A stretch of DNA of 64,000 nt from Marinifilum fragile JCM 15579 (lineage in GTDB: Bacteria > Bacteroidota > Bacteroidia > Bacteroidales > Marinifilaceae). Of this stretch, positions 45,245 to 54,549 are shown piece after piece. Below the pieces are notes generated by a model. That model made no database searches, had not been told where the DNA came from, and saw only the letters and a list, made by a program, of their open reading frames with translations. Position 1 is the first letter of the stretch; every line of letters begins with the position of its first letter. The position numbers and the translations under genes were made by a program. Location: NCBI RefSeq assembly GCF_001310955.1, contig NZ_BAZX01000008.1, positions 62,001 through 126,000 on the forward strand, read 5' to 3'.

Positions 45245-47998
45245 TTACATCATGTTGTAATTGCCATAACTAGGATACATACCATGTCCTCCTCTATGCT
45301 TTCTGCCTTTTTCTTTACCATCTCTTAATTTATAACTGAAAGTAAGGATGTAGAATTTGTTCAATTTATTTGTGTAGTAATCTGCAGTATATAAATCCGA
45401 AACAAAGTGAGATCTTTGATCATCTTTACTTAAAATATCATAAGCCGTGAATGATAATTCTCCGCGTTTGCTTTTAAATACTTTGGTAGATAAACCAAGA
45501 TTTAGGTGCCAAAAGTTATCCACATCGTTGGTCGAAAAGTTATTTTGATAATTGTTACTAGCATTTGTTCTAAACACCAAATCTTTATAGAAATTCCAAT
45601 ACATGTTTAGCGAGGTTGTTTGAGATAAATACTCTGAACCGGAATTTGATGTGTTATTGGACTTTTGATAATTGCTTGAACTGGTAAATGTAAAATCGAT
45701 TTTTTCGCTAATGTTGGAGCTTAGAGTCATTCCATGATTCAAGTTCCACGAATCGGTATATGCCTTTTTATCGTTTACAAAAGTAGGGTTGTGAGAAAAA
45801 CGACCTCTTGTGTTGATATTTAATTTGGACTTTAACTTTTTAAGAGGAAAGCTATACGAAATACTTGTTCCGATTGAATATTGACCATCAAGATTTACAG
45901 GTTCTGAAAATTGACCTCCTGCAGGTAGAAAGTACAATCCATTAATGGTTGTATCTTTTGCTGCAACAATTGTTCTTCTTCCCACAGTATTGTTTGTTGA
46001 AGTTGCCATGGCATGAATGGACAAATGACTTCCTTTTTTCATGTTTGAAGCTGAATAAAGTGCCATTAAAGTGTGAGAGCTCGATTGTTCCAATTCGGAA
46101 TTACCAGTTGAAATGTACAATGGATTCGAAAGATCTACAACTTCTTGTAAATCGCGAATATTTGGAGTTGTTGTTCGCGACATATAGTTAAGGTTTATTC
46201 TTTTTTGATTCTTCAAATTAAGCGAATACCTAACATATGGCTTGAATGAGAAGAAATCCTTTTTAAAATCTGTCTGATTGGGAAATGACTCTTCATTTTT
46301 AAGTGTAGTCATTTCAAAATCGGCTCCCAAGCTAAAACCATGAGTTTTGCCATTTAGGTTATACGAGAATCTTCCTGCATTTATGATGCTTGAATTTTCA
46401 AAATTATTCGTGGTTAGCTCATCCAAATCGCTATAGGAGTTTTCATTTTCATTAAAGTTATAGCCGTACTTATCTGATTTTTGTTCGTTATAATTGAAAC
46501 GATATCCTAAGTTGGCAAATCCTTTTTTGCCAATGGGTTCGCTATACGATATTCCAGCATTGACACCTGTATTTTTCCTTTTAGAATCTGAAATTCGGTT
46601 GATACTTTGACTTACTTCGTTGCTTTCATTTAAAGTTTCAGACAATTGCGTCCCATCCGACTTATTGTTAGAGTAATTAAATCCAGCATTTAAATTCAAG
46701 GAGCGGCCTTGGTTGCCTAATCTTTTCGAATAATTTACGGTTTGGTATAGATTGTAGTTTTTATTCTCAGAAGAATTATGGTTATTGTTCGAGTTTAAAG
46801 GATTGCCGTTTAATTTGGTATCAGAAATTGAATTGGAATTTGACTCTCTATCAGCAGTAGAAATATTGGTATTCAGCATTAATCTGTGTTTCGGATTGGA
46901 ATTTAAGGATACTCTCAGGTTAATCCGATGATCATTGTTGTCATTGGTCGAGTGGTTTGTTGAATTTTGAATTTGGCCCAAAAGAGCATCAGAAGTATAA
47001 TTTCTTACACTGCTACTCTTGTTTTCGTAGTCTTGATTGCCATATTCATAGCTAAACTCAATGTCATTTTCATTTTTCGAATTTACAAAGTTGATTCCGA
47101 AAGAATCATCCTGAATATCATTCCCGTCAATGCTTCTATTCCCAAAATTTCGGTTGCTTAATTTTAGAGGCGCATTTACATCTCTCGATTTTGCAGTAAG
47201 GGTAATGCTATTGTTATCCGAGAAACTGTTAAAATTCCCATCGAAACCATACCTGTTGTCTTTACCAAATCCTGCAGCCACATCTCCAAAAACAAGTCTT
47301 TTGCTTTTCTTGGTGGTAACAATGTTTAGCGTTTTTTTATCTTCTTCATTTCTCTTTAAACCGGTAAACTTTTCTTCATCGCTTTTGTATTCGTAAACTT
47401 CAATATTTTTAATTACATCGTTTGGAATTGTTGCCAAAGCTTGATTCATATTGTTCCCAAAAAACTTTTTACCATCAACCAGTATTTCTGCAACCTCTTG
47501 TCCTTCTACTACCAGCTTACCAGCCACTTCATAAAAACCAGGCATTTTGGCTAAGAGTTCTCCTGCTGTAGCATCTGGATTTACTTTGAATGCATTGGGA
47601 TTAAATACTGTGGTGTCGCCTTTAATTTTTGTAGGAGGCAATGTTTCGGTGATATTAATTTCTTGAAGAAATTCAGAGTTTTCAATCAATTTAAACTGAC
47701 CTAGGTCAATGGATATTTTATCAACAGTAATTGATTTTTTAATATCCTTATAGCCAATAAAAGAAACTTGAAAATCATATTGTCCGGGTTTTACTTTTAT
47801 ATTGAAATTACCCGATTCGTCGGTTATGGTACCTGTTTTTTGAATGGTATCAGATTTATTTATTAATAGAATTGTTGCACCAGGTAAAGAGCCTTCTTCC
47901 TGCGAATCCAGTACTTTTCCAGTTAAAGTATAACTCTTTTGAGCAAATAAGGATAATCCGGTTAGGATGAAAAATATAGATAGTAAAATTCGGTACAT
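45245..47998 (-). CDS. Outer membrane beta-barrel protein with carboxypeptidase-regulatory-like domain
   Basis: A 917-residue TonB-receptor-like protein. A signal peptide ends at LSLFAQ (about residue 19). The carboxypeptidase-regulatory-like domain is about 22-108. A plug-like domain (about 125-235) has GELLAKMPGFYEVAGKLVVE and VAEILVDGKKFFGNN. The large barrel belongs to the OMP_b-brl_3 type, which is common in Bacteroidota and carries no recognised SusD partner. The C-terminal end is unusual: a Lys/Gly/His-rich stretch (GKEKGRKHRGGHGMYPSYG) ends in NYNMM, which could bind metal. Substrate unknown. The AAGGTTAAT repeats upstream suggest control by the neighbouring kinase-regulator pair. Confidence 0.85.
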   Translation of the reverse strand: MYRILLSIFFILTGLSLFAQKSYTLTGKVLDSQEEGSLPGATILLINKSDTIQKTGTITDESGNFNIKVKPGQYDFQVSFIGYKDIKKSITVDKISIDLGQFKLIENSEFLQEINITETLPPTKIKGDTTVFNPNAFKVNPDATAGELLAKMPGFYEVAGKLVVEGQEVAEILVDGKKFFGNNMNQALATIPNDVIKNIEVYEYKSDEEKFTGLKRNEEDKKTLNIVTTKKSKRLVFGDVAAGFGKDNRYGFDGNFNSFSDNNSITLTAKSRDVNAPLKLSNRNFGNRSIDGNDIQDDSFGINFVNSKNENDIEFSYEYGNQDYENKSSSVRNYTSDALLGQIQNSTNHSTNDNNDHRINLRVSLNSNPKHRLMLNTNISTADRESNSNSISDTKLNGNPLNSNNNHNSSENKNYNLYQTVNYSKRLGNQGRSLNLNAGFNYSNNKSDGTQLSETLNESNEVSQSINRISDSKRKNTGVNAGISYSEPIGKKGFANLGYRFNYNEQKSDKYGYNFNENENSYSDLDELTTNNFENSSIINAGRFSYNLNGKTHGFSLGADFEMTTLKNEESFPNQTDFKKDFFSFKPYVRYSLNLKNQKRINLNYMSRTTTPNIRDLQEVVDLSNPLYISTGNSELEQSSSHTLMALYSASNMKKGSHLSIHAMATSTNNTVGRRTIVAAKDTTINGLYFLPAGGQFSEPVNLDGQYSIGTSISYSFPLKKLKSKLNINTRGRFSHNPTFVNDKKAYTDSWNLNHGMTLSSNISEKIDFTFTSSSNYQKSNNTSNSGSEYLSQTTSLNMYWNFYKDLVFRTNASNNYQNNFSTNDVDNFWHLNLGLSTKVFKSKRGELSFTAYDILSKDDQRSHFVSDLYTADYYTNKLNKFYILTFSYKLRDGKEKGRKHRGGHGMYPSYGNYNMM

Positions 47999-48060
47999 TA
48001 ATCTTTGTTTTAAAATTTAATTCAAAGATAAGCTAACATCCAGGCATCATTAACTGATTT

Positions 48061-48090
48061 AAGGTGAATCAAGGTTAAATAAGGTTAATC
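48061..48090 (+). promoter_or_regulatory. Three 10-bp direct repeats, candidate response-regulator site
   Basis: Three successive 10-mers with consensus AAGGTTAAT(C/A) lie 63-92 bp upstream of the barrel gene (minus) and about 200 bp upstream of the divergent regulator gene (plus). The same GGTTAA hexamer with the same period occurs before the kinase gene. Confidence 0.55.
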
Positions 48091-48207
48091 CTCAAATCTT
48101 TGTGTTGATTATAAGTGTCAGAAGTTTAGTTGCTTATTTGTTTGGTGTGGTATTTTTGGTGTTAAGAGTTGTTAATTGTAAGCCTTTGTTATAGCTGAGA
48201 AAAATTG

Positions 48208-48240
48208 TTTGTGATGTTTTTTAGTATTAAATCAACTTTG
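48208..48240 (+). promoter_or_regulatory. Probable promoter of the SusR-like regulator
   Basis: TTTG (48208-48211), 21 bp, then CAACTTTG (48233-48240), one mismatch from TAnnTTTG. The transcript would have a leader of about 45 nt. The rest of 47999-48290 holds only the repeats at 48061-48090. Confidence 0.45.
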
Positions 48241-48290
48241 CATATTTTTATGAATCATTATATCTTTCAATAAACAAAATCATCATTGCT

Positions 48291-51197
48291 TTGAATAAAT
48301 CTACTACAATATTACTCCTATTTCTGCTTTTAAATTTTTCCTGTTTAGCTAAGGTAAAGAATAAAGGAATCCCATTTATCAAGAATTTTCCAAGAGGTGA
48401 ATATCATGGAGGAACTCAAAATTGGGACATTGCACAATCCTCTAAGGGTTTGATGTATTTTGCCAATAATGAAGGCGTTTTGGAATTTGATGGAACGAAT
48501 TGGCGTTTGATTGAAATGCCAAATAATTCGGTGGTTCGTTCTTTGGTCATTGATGGATCGGATAAGGTATTTGTTGGTGCATACAATGAGTTTGGATTTT
48601 TAGAGCCCGACGAAAAAGGAAAATTGACTTTTCGTTCTTTGGTAAATTTAGTACCTGAAAAGGATAGAGATTTTAAAGAGATATGGCAGATTTATCTTTA
48701 CAAAAATGGAATTGTTTTTCATAGCTTTCAAAAAGTATTCTTCTATAAAGATGGTAAGATATCTGTTTTGGGGGATGGAGAACTATTTCGTCAAAGTTTT
48801 GTAATTGGCGATGAATTCTATGTTCAGGTACCCAAAAAAGGATTCTGTAAGTTGAATGGGCAGAATTTTCAATTGGTTGATGAGGGAGAAAAATTAAAGA
48901 ATTATGAAATTGTAAGTGTGTTGCCTTATTCAGAAGATGAACTTTTAATTGCAACAGCTTTAAATGGCTTATTTATTTATAGCTCTGGAAAAATAGAAAC
49001 CTGGAATTTGAAGGTAAACAAGTCTTTTATCAAAGAACAGATTTATTCAGGATTAGCGGTTAATAAAAAGTATTTTGTTTTTGGAACAGTAAGAAATGGA
49101 TTGTATATCATTAACAAGCAGGGACAAATTATCCAGCATATCAATACTGATTTAGGATTGCTAAATAATACCATACTTAGTTTATTTCAGGATTCAGAAG
49201 AGAACTTGTGGCTGGGTTTGGATAATGGAATTAATCATCTTGAAATTAGTTCTCCTGTTTCAACATTCCCAAGGATTAGAGATATAGGAACAGGCTATGC
49301 TTCAATATACCACAATGGATACTTGTATCTTGGTACCAACATGGGCTTGTTTGCTCAGAAGTACGATTTCTCAGGTGCAACATTAAATACAGAGGAGAAG
49401 TTTAATCTTGTTGAAAATACTGCCGGACAGGTATGGAGTTTGGAAGTAATTGGGGGAGAATTAATCTGCGGGCATACCAATGGGACATTTCGAATTGATA
49501 AGAATAAGGGGGAGTTGATTTCTGATGTTGAAGGAGGTTGGAAATATTTATACCACAAGGATTTTCCAAATAAAATGATCGGAGGAACTTATTCTGGATT
49601 AATTCTTTTTGAGCGAGAATCAGAAAAAGACAAATGGAAATTCAAACAAAAGATAGGAGGTTTTAATGAATCTTCACGAGAATTACTTTGGGGAGCAGAT
49701 AACAGCATTTGGATGAGTCATGGATACAAGGGGATCTATAGAATTGTGTTGAATAATGCCTTGGATTCTTGTATTAATGTTCGTTTATATGGAACTGAGG
49801 ATGGTCTTCCTTCTGATTTGAGTATTGGTCTTCATGAAGTTAGAGGAGAAAAGGTCTTTACAACGAATAACGGAATATATAAGTATGTTCCTGAGCTTAA
49901 CAAGTTTGAGATTTATTCATCCCTAAATAATTTATTCGGCACGAAAAAAGAGCTTACTAAGCTTTTTCAACAATCCAATGGTGATGTTTGGTATTTTCAG
50001 GATGGAAGAGTGGGTATTTTAAAACTACAAGTAGATAATACCTATGCAAAGCAGGAATTGGCATTTTCTTCTATTCGTGGCTCTTTTATTGGTGCATTTG
50101 AAAATGTGTATGAAATTGACAGACAAAATATATTAATTGCCACTGAAGATGGGTTTGTTCACTACAATCCTGAAATACGAAAAAGGTATGAAAATAAATT
50201 TCATACATTGATTCGAGAGGTGCGAATTGCAGGTAAAAAGCAAGATTCTGTGATTTATGCTGGAAGCAAATCAAATAATGAAAATTCAGTAGAATATATA
50301 AAGTTTAAGAATAATGAGATTCGCTTTCAGTTTAGCGCTCCTCAATCAAGTCATGCACAGTTGGTGAATTATAAATATCAATTGCAAGGATTTGATCAAG
50401 ATACTTCTGCATGGGAGGTAAGCACCAATAAGGAATATACCAATTTACGAGAGGGAGAATATGTGTTTAGAGTTTTGGCACAAAATCAATATGGGGTTCA
50501 ATCTGTTCCCGATGAGTTTAAATTTGTAATTCTACCTCCCTGGTACAGATCCAAATTGGCGTATTTTGTATATGTATTCACTTCACTACTTATTATTTAT
50601 GGCTTGATTTTATTGGTTCGCTTAAGAATGAAGCAGATACAATACAGGTTGGAGAAACAGCAGGAGGAAGAACTTAAAGCTAAGGAACAGAAATTTAGAG
50701 AAGAGGCTTTAATTGCAGAAAGAGAAATTGTAGAATTAAGAAATGAAAAGTTAAAAAGCGAGGTGGATTTTAAAACTCGCGAATTAGCAAGCTCTACAAT
50801 GAATATTATCCATAAAAATGAGGTGCTTTCATATGCTGTTGGAGAATTGAAGAAGGCTTTAAAAAAGATAAAGGATCCAACTGCATTGGTTCAAGTGCGT
50901 CAGTTGATGAAAACCTTAGATTCCGAATTTAATAGCGATCAGGATTGGGAACAATTCGAGTTACATTTCGATCAGGTGCATGAAAACTTTATAAAGAGGC
51001 TGAGGTCGTCTTTTCCACAATTAACACCAAAGGATTTAAGAATGTGTGCCTATCTTAGAATGAATTTATCTACAAAAGAAATTGCACCCTTAATGAATAT
51101 TTCGGTTAGGGGAGTAGAAATTAGTAGGTACAGGTTAAGGAAGAAATTTGATTTAAACCGAGAAGAAAACTTAATAGATTTCTTACTGAACGTATAA
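48291..51197 (+). CDS. SusR-like membrane sensor/regulator (Reg_prop propeller, Y_Y_Y, TM, LuxR-type HTH)
   Basis: A 968-residue one-piece regulator, starting at a TTG because a signal peptide (to about residue 20) begins immediately. Periplasmic beta-propeller repeats (about 30-620: GLMYFANNEGVLEFDG, NLWLGLDNGINHLEIS) are followed by a Y_Y_Y Ig-like domain (about 665-755, YKYQLQGFDQDTSAW). One TM helix (about 766-786) and a coiled coil (about 790-860) follow. The C-terminal HTH (about 905-968) has QLTPKDLRMCAYLRMNLSTK and EIAPLMNISVRGVEISRYRL. There are no kinase or receiver domains, unlike hybrid two-component PUL regulators. It should detect oligosaccharide in the periplasm and switch on the glucan PUL that follows. 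Confidence 0.88.
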   Translation: MNKSTTILLLFLLLNFSCLAKVKNKGIPFIKNFPRGEYHGGTQNWDIAQSSKGLMYFANNEGVLEFDGTNWRLIEMPNNSVVRSLVIDGSDKVFVGAYNEFGFLEPDEKGKLTFRSLVNLVPEKDRDFKEIWQIYLYKNGIVFHSFQKVFFYKDGKISVLGDGELFRQSFVIGDEFYVQVPKKGFCKLNGQNFQLVDEGEKLKNYEIVSVLPYSEDELLIATALNGLFIYSSGKIETWNLKVNKSFIKEQIYSGLAVNKKYFVFGTVRNGLYIINKQGQIIQHINTDLGLLNNTILSLFQDSEENLWLGLDNGINHLEISSPVSTFPRIRDIGTGYASIYHNGYLYLGTNMGLFAQKYDFSGATLNTEEKFNLVENTAGQVWSLEVIGGELICGHTNGTFRIDKNKGELISDVEGGWKYLYHKDFPNKMIGGTYSGLILFERESEKDKWKFKQKIGGFNESSRELLWGADNSIWMSHGYKGIYRIVLNNALDSCINVRLYGTEDGLPSDLSIGLHEVRGEKVFTTNNGIYKYVPELNKFEIYSSLNNLFGTKKELTKLFQQSNGDVWYFQDGRVGILKLQVDNTYAKQELAFSSIRGSFIGAFENVYEIDRQNILIATEDGFVHYNPEIRKRYENKFHTLIREVRIAGKKQDSVIYAGSKSNNENSVEYIKFKNNEIRFQFSAPQSSHAQLVNYKYQLQGFDQDTSAWEVSTNKEYTNLREGEYVFRVLAQNQYGVQSVPDEFKFVILPPWYRSKLAYFVYVFTSLLIIYGLILLVRLRMKQIQYRLEKQQEEELKAKEQKFREEALIAEREIVELRNEKLKSEVDFKTRELASSTMNIIHKNEVLSYAVGELKKALKKIKDPTALVQVRQLMKTLDSEFNSDQDWEQFELHFDQVHENFIKRLRSSFPQLTPKDLRMCAYLRMNLSTKEIAPLMNISVRGVEISRYRLRKKFDLNREENLIDFLLNV

Positions 51198-51212
51198 AAT
51201 ATCAATTTTAAT

Positions 51213-51249
51213 AAAAAGGCAAATCTCGCAACAAAGATTTGCCTTTTTT
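51213..51249 (+). terminator. Rho-independent terminator after the regulator
   Basis: AAAAGGCAAATCT pairs with AGATTTGCCTTTT over an 8-nt loop and is followed by more Ts. It separates regulator from PUL transcription. Confidence 0.92.
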
Positions 51250-51254
51250 CATAT

Positions 51255-51394
51255 TTGATGTATAAGTAATATGCATTTTTTAAGATTTGTTGTATTTTTT
51301 AAGTATTAGTTACACAGGTAATTATAAGTTCTGAAAAATCATTTGATGTAGTAATGATGTATTGTATTTTGGATGTTGATGAGTTCTTGATGTA
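51255..51394 (+). promoter_or_regulatory. Three TTGATGTA repeats upstream of the PUL
   Basis: TTGATGTA is at 51255-51262, 51343-51350 and 51387-51394, all on the plus strand. Spacings are 88 and 44 bp, the first being twice the second and close to whole helical turns. Also ATTTTTTAAG is at 51275 and 51294. They lie in the 307-bp gap before the SusC gene and could be regulator sites. Confidence 0.35.
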
Positions 51395-51505
51395 ACTGTA
51401 TTTTTGATTTTGCTCAAATAAGAAAAGATATTGCAAACGATTTAGGTGAATAAATGTAACCCAAATTTATGAGCTAATTTTTTCTAATCTTAACGAACTA
51501 AATTT

Positions 51506-54500
51506 ATGAAAAAAACAGTTGTGTTAATAGTTATGGCATTCTTTTGTTTGCAAGTATTTGCTCAAAATAATGCTGTAACTGGTATTGTTACCTCTGGAGA
51601 AGATGGAACTCCTATTCCATTTGCCTCCATTGTTGTTAAGGGAACAACAATTGGTACATCAACCGATTTTGACGGTAAGTATTCTATAGAAGTATCTAAG
51701 GATGCTACTTTGGTATTTTCAATGATTGGTTTTGCTCCACAGGAGATTTTTGTTGGAGACCAAACTGTTGTAAATGTTATTCTGATGACTGAGACTACAG
51801 GCCTTGAAGAGGTTGTAGTAGTTGGTTATGGTACTCAGAAAAAGCGTGATGTTACTGGTGCAGTAACTGTGCTTGGAGCCAAAACAATCGATGAAATCAA
51901 ACCTGTTAGAGCCGAGCAAGCTTTACAAGGAACCACTTCGGGAGTGGTAGTAAGTTCTTCTTCGGGAGCTCCAGGTTCTGGTTTAGATATAAGAATCCGC
52001 GGTATTTCTACAAATGGAGATGCTTCTCCAGTTGTTATTATCGATGGTTATGAAGGATCATTGGAAACCTTAAGTCCTGATGATATTGAAAGCATTACAG
52101 TATTAAAAGATGCACAGGCGGCAATTTATGGTACTGTTGGTGCAAATGGAGTTGTGTTGGTAACAACCAAGACAGGTCGTAAAAACACTGCGCCAGCAAT
52201 TCGTTTTAACAGCTCTGTTGGTATTCAAGAAACTTCACGCAAATTGCCAGTGCTAAATGCAACTGAGTATGCTGCATTATTAAATGAAGCCTATGCTGCA
52301 AATGGACAAGATTTGCCGTTTACAAATATTTCAAATTTAGGTAAAGGAACCAATTGGCAGGATGAAGTATTCTCAACAGCACCAATCTACAAGAATGATG
52401 TGAGTTTAAGTGGAGGATCTGATAATATAGTATATTCGTTAAGTGCTTCAGATTTAGATCAGAAAGGTGTTGTAGGGAAAGATAAATCAGGCTACAAGAG
52501 AAATACTGCAAGAATGAACTTGGGCATTGATATTTCTGAAAAGCTGAAATTCAAATCATCCTTGATTTATACTTACTTAAGAAGAAGATCAATTAACGAA
52601 AATGGATTAGGATCGGTATTGTTTAATGCATTAAACATGCCTTCTACCATGCCGGTATATAATGAAGATGGTTCATTCTTTTTAGCTCCTAACAGTCTTG
52701 GTAATGAGGTGATCAACCCAATGGCACAAATCGATGATACTTATAATATCTATAAGTCAAATCGATTGAGCGGAAGTTTTAGCATGGAGTACATTTATTC
52801 TCCACAATTAAAGGCAACGGCTCGTATTGGATTTAACACTGGTAGTAGCAAGGAAAAATCTTTTGCTAAGGAAATAAGTTATGGAGGAAAAGTATTTGAT
52901 AATACCAGAAGTAGTGTTTTCCAGGCTAGAGATAACTTCAATGATTACACATTTGATGCCTTTGTTACCTACGATGATACGTTTCTAGAGAAACATCATG
53001 TAACAGCAACTTTAGGTACTACTGTATATAAAAATTGGGGTGACCATTTAGATGCAACAGGTTTTGATGTACCTAACAACTCGTGGGAATTTGCAGATAT
53101 CTCGCTAACTGAAGGAACTAGTGAAGCAAAAACCAACAATTCATGGGATTACGATGATAGAAGATTGTCTTATTTTGCTCGTCTTCAATATGATTATGAA
53201 GGAAAATATTTGCTTTCCGGAATGTTCAGAAGAGATGCTTCTACTAAATTTGGTCCAGATGAAAGTGTAGGGTATTTTAATTCAGCTACTGCTGGTTGGG
53301 TAATTTCCGATGAGGATTTTATGAGTGACATGGAATTTATCGATTTCATCAAGCTAAGAGCAAGTTACGGTTTCCTTGGTTCAGATAAAATTGATCCTAA
53401 CAAATTCTTATCATTGATGGATGGAGAAGGAACCTATATCTTCAACGGGCAGTTAGTTAATGGTAGAGCAATTGGAGCACTTCCTAACAATACCATCAAA
53501 TGGGAAGAGTCGGAACAGTTTGATATTGGTTTAGATATGAAATTATTGAATAATAAAATTGATATCAATGCTGACTACTTCGTAAAAACTACCAATGATT
53601 TGTTAGTTGCAGGTGTACCTGTTTCTGGAATTTTAGGAGTTAATGGTGCAGGAGCTGCTGGGCCAACTATCAATGCTGGTGAGGTTCGCAACCGTGGTTT
53701 TGAATTTGCTGTAGGTTACCGAGGTAAAATAGGTGAAGACCTGGTGTTTAAGGTGAATTATAATATGACAACCTTAGATAATGAGGTAACTAAAGTAAAC
53801 AATGGAACTGGATTTATCGAAGCTGGTGAATTTAGTGTAGGACAACCTAGCCCAACCCGAATGGCAGTTGGACAGCCTATTGGTTCATTCTTTGGTTACA
53901 AAACAGACGGACTATTCCAGAATATGGCAGAAGTTAACGCTCACCCATCGCAAATTGCATTGGGAGCTGAAGCTCAGCCTGGTGACTTAAGGTATGTGGA
54001 TACCAACAATGATGGAGTGATAAATGCGGATGATAGAACATATATCGGAAATCCAATTCCTGATGTAACCATGGGATTAAATTTATCCATTAACTATAAG
54101 AACTTCGATTTTTCAGCTTATGCTTATGCATCATTGGGTAACGATAAACTTCGGAACTACGAACGTTCAAATGTAAATGTGAATAAGCTAAGTACCAATT
54201 TGGAAAGATGGATTGGAGAAGGAACAAGTAATTCTGTTCCAAGAGTGACCACAGGAGCTACAGCAAATCAGGTAATTTCAGATTACTATGTTGAGGATGC
54301 TTCTTTCTTAAGAATTCAAAACATACAATTGGGATATACACTTCCAGAACATCTTACTTCAAAACTAAAGATCTCTAAATTAAGATTCTATGGTTCAGTA
54401 AGCAATCTGTATACTTTCACAGATTATACAGGTTATGATCCTGCTGCATCAAATGGCGATCCTATTACTTCAGGAATCGATTATGGATTTTATCCTGCAG

Positions 54501-54538
54501 CAAGAACATATACGTTCGGATTAAATCTAAACTTTTAA
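51506..54538 (+). CDS. SusC-like TonB-dependent glucan importer
   Basis: A 1,010-residue outer-membrane importer. The signal peptide ends at LQVFAQ (about 20). A carboxypeptidase-regulatory-like domain (about 23-105), the SusC box EEVVVVGYGTQKKRDVTGAV, a plug (VVIIDGYEGSLE, AIYGTVGANGVVLVTTK) and a complete barrel ending in YTFGLNLNF follow. No STN domain, which fits control by the SusR-like protein upstream rather than by sigma/anti-sigma. SusD follows after 11 bp. The enzyme context points to beta-1,3-glucan (laminarin) oligosaccharides. Confidence 0.95.
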   Translation: MKKTVVLIVMAFFCLQVFAQNNAVTGIVTSGEDGTPIPFASIVVKGTTIGTSTDFDGKYSIEVSKDATLVFSMIGFAPQEIFVGDQTVVNVILMTETTGLEEVVVVGYGTQKKRDVTGAVTVLGAKTIDEIKPVRAEQALQGTTSGVVVSSSSGAPGSGLDIRIRGISTNGDASPVVIIDGYEGSLETLSPDDIESITVLKDAQAAIYGTVGANGVVLVTTKTGRKNTAPAIRFNSSVGIQETSRKLPVLNATEYAALLNEAYAANGQDLPFTNISNLGKGTNWQDEVFSTAPIYKNDVSLSGGSDNIVYSLSASDLDQKGVVGKDKSGYKRNTARMNLGIDISEKLKFKSSLIYTYLRRRSINENGLGSVLFNALNMPSTMPVYNEDGSFFLAPNSLGNEVINPMAQIDDTYNIYKSNRLSGSFSMEYIYSPQLKATARIGFNTGSSKEKSFAKEISYGGKVFDNTRSSVFQARDNFNDYTFDAFVTYDDTFLEKHHVTATLGTTVYKNWGDHLDATGFDVPNNSWEFADISLTEGTSEAKTNNSWDYDDRRLSYFARLQYDYEGKYLLSGMFRRDASTKFGPDESVGYFNSATAGWVISDEDFMSDMEFIDFIKLRASYGFLGSDKIDPNKFLSLMDGEGTYIFNGQLVNGRAIGALPNNTIKWEESEQFDIGLDMKLLNNKIDINADYFVKTTNDLLVAGVPVSGILGVNGAGAAGPTINAGEVRNRGFEFAVGYRGKIGEDLVFKVNYNMTTLDNEVTKVNNGTGFIEAGEFSVGQPSPTRMAVGQPIGSFFGYKTDGLFQNMAEVNAHPSQIALGAEAQPGDLRYVDTNNDGVINADDRTYIGNPIPDVTMGLNLSINYKNFDFSAYAYASLGNDKLRNYERSNVNVNKLSTNLERWIGEGTSNSVPRVTTGATANQVISDYYVEDASFLRIQNIQLGYTLPEHLTSKLKISKLRFYGSVSNLYTFTDYTGYDPAASNGDPITSGIDYGFYPAARTYTFGLNLNF

Positions 54539-54549
54539 AAAGCTCAATC

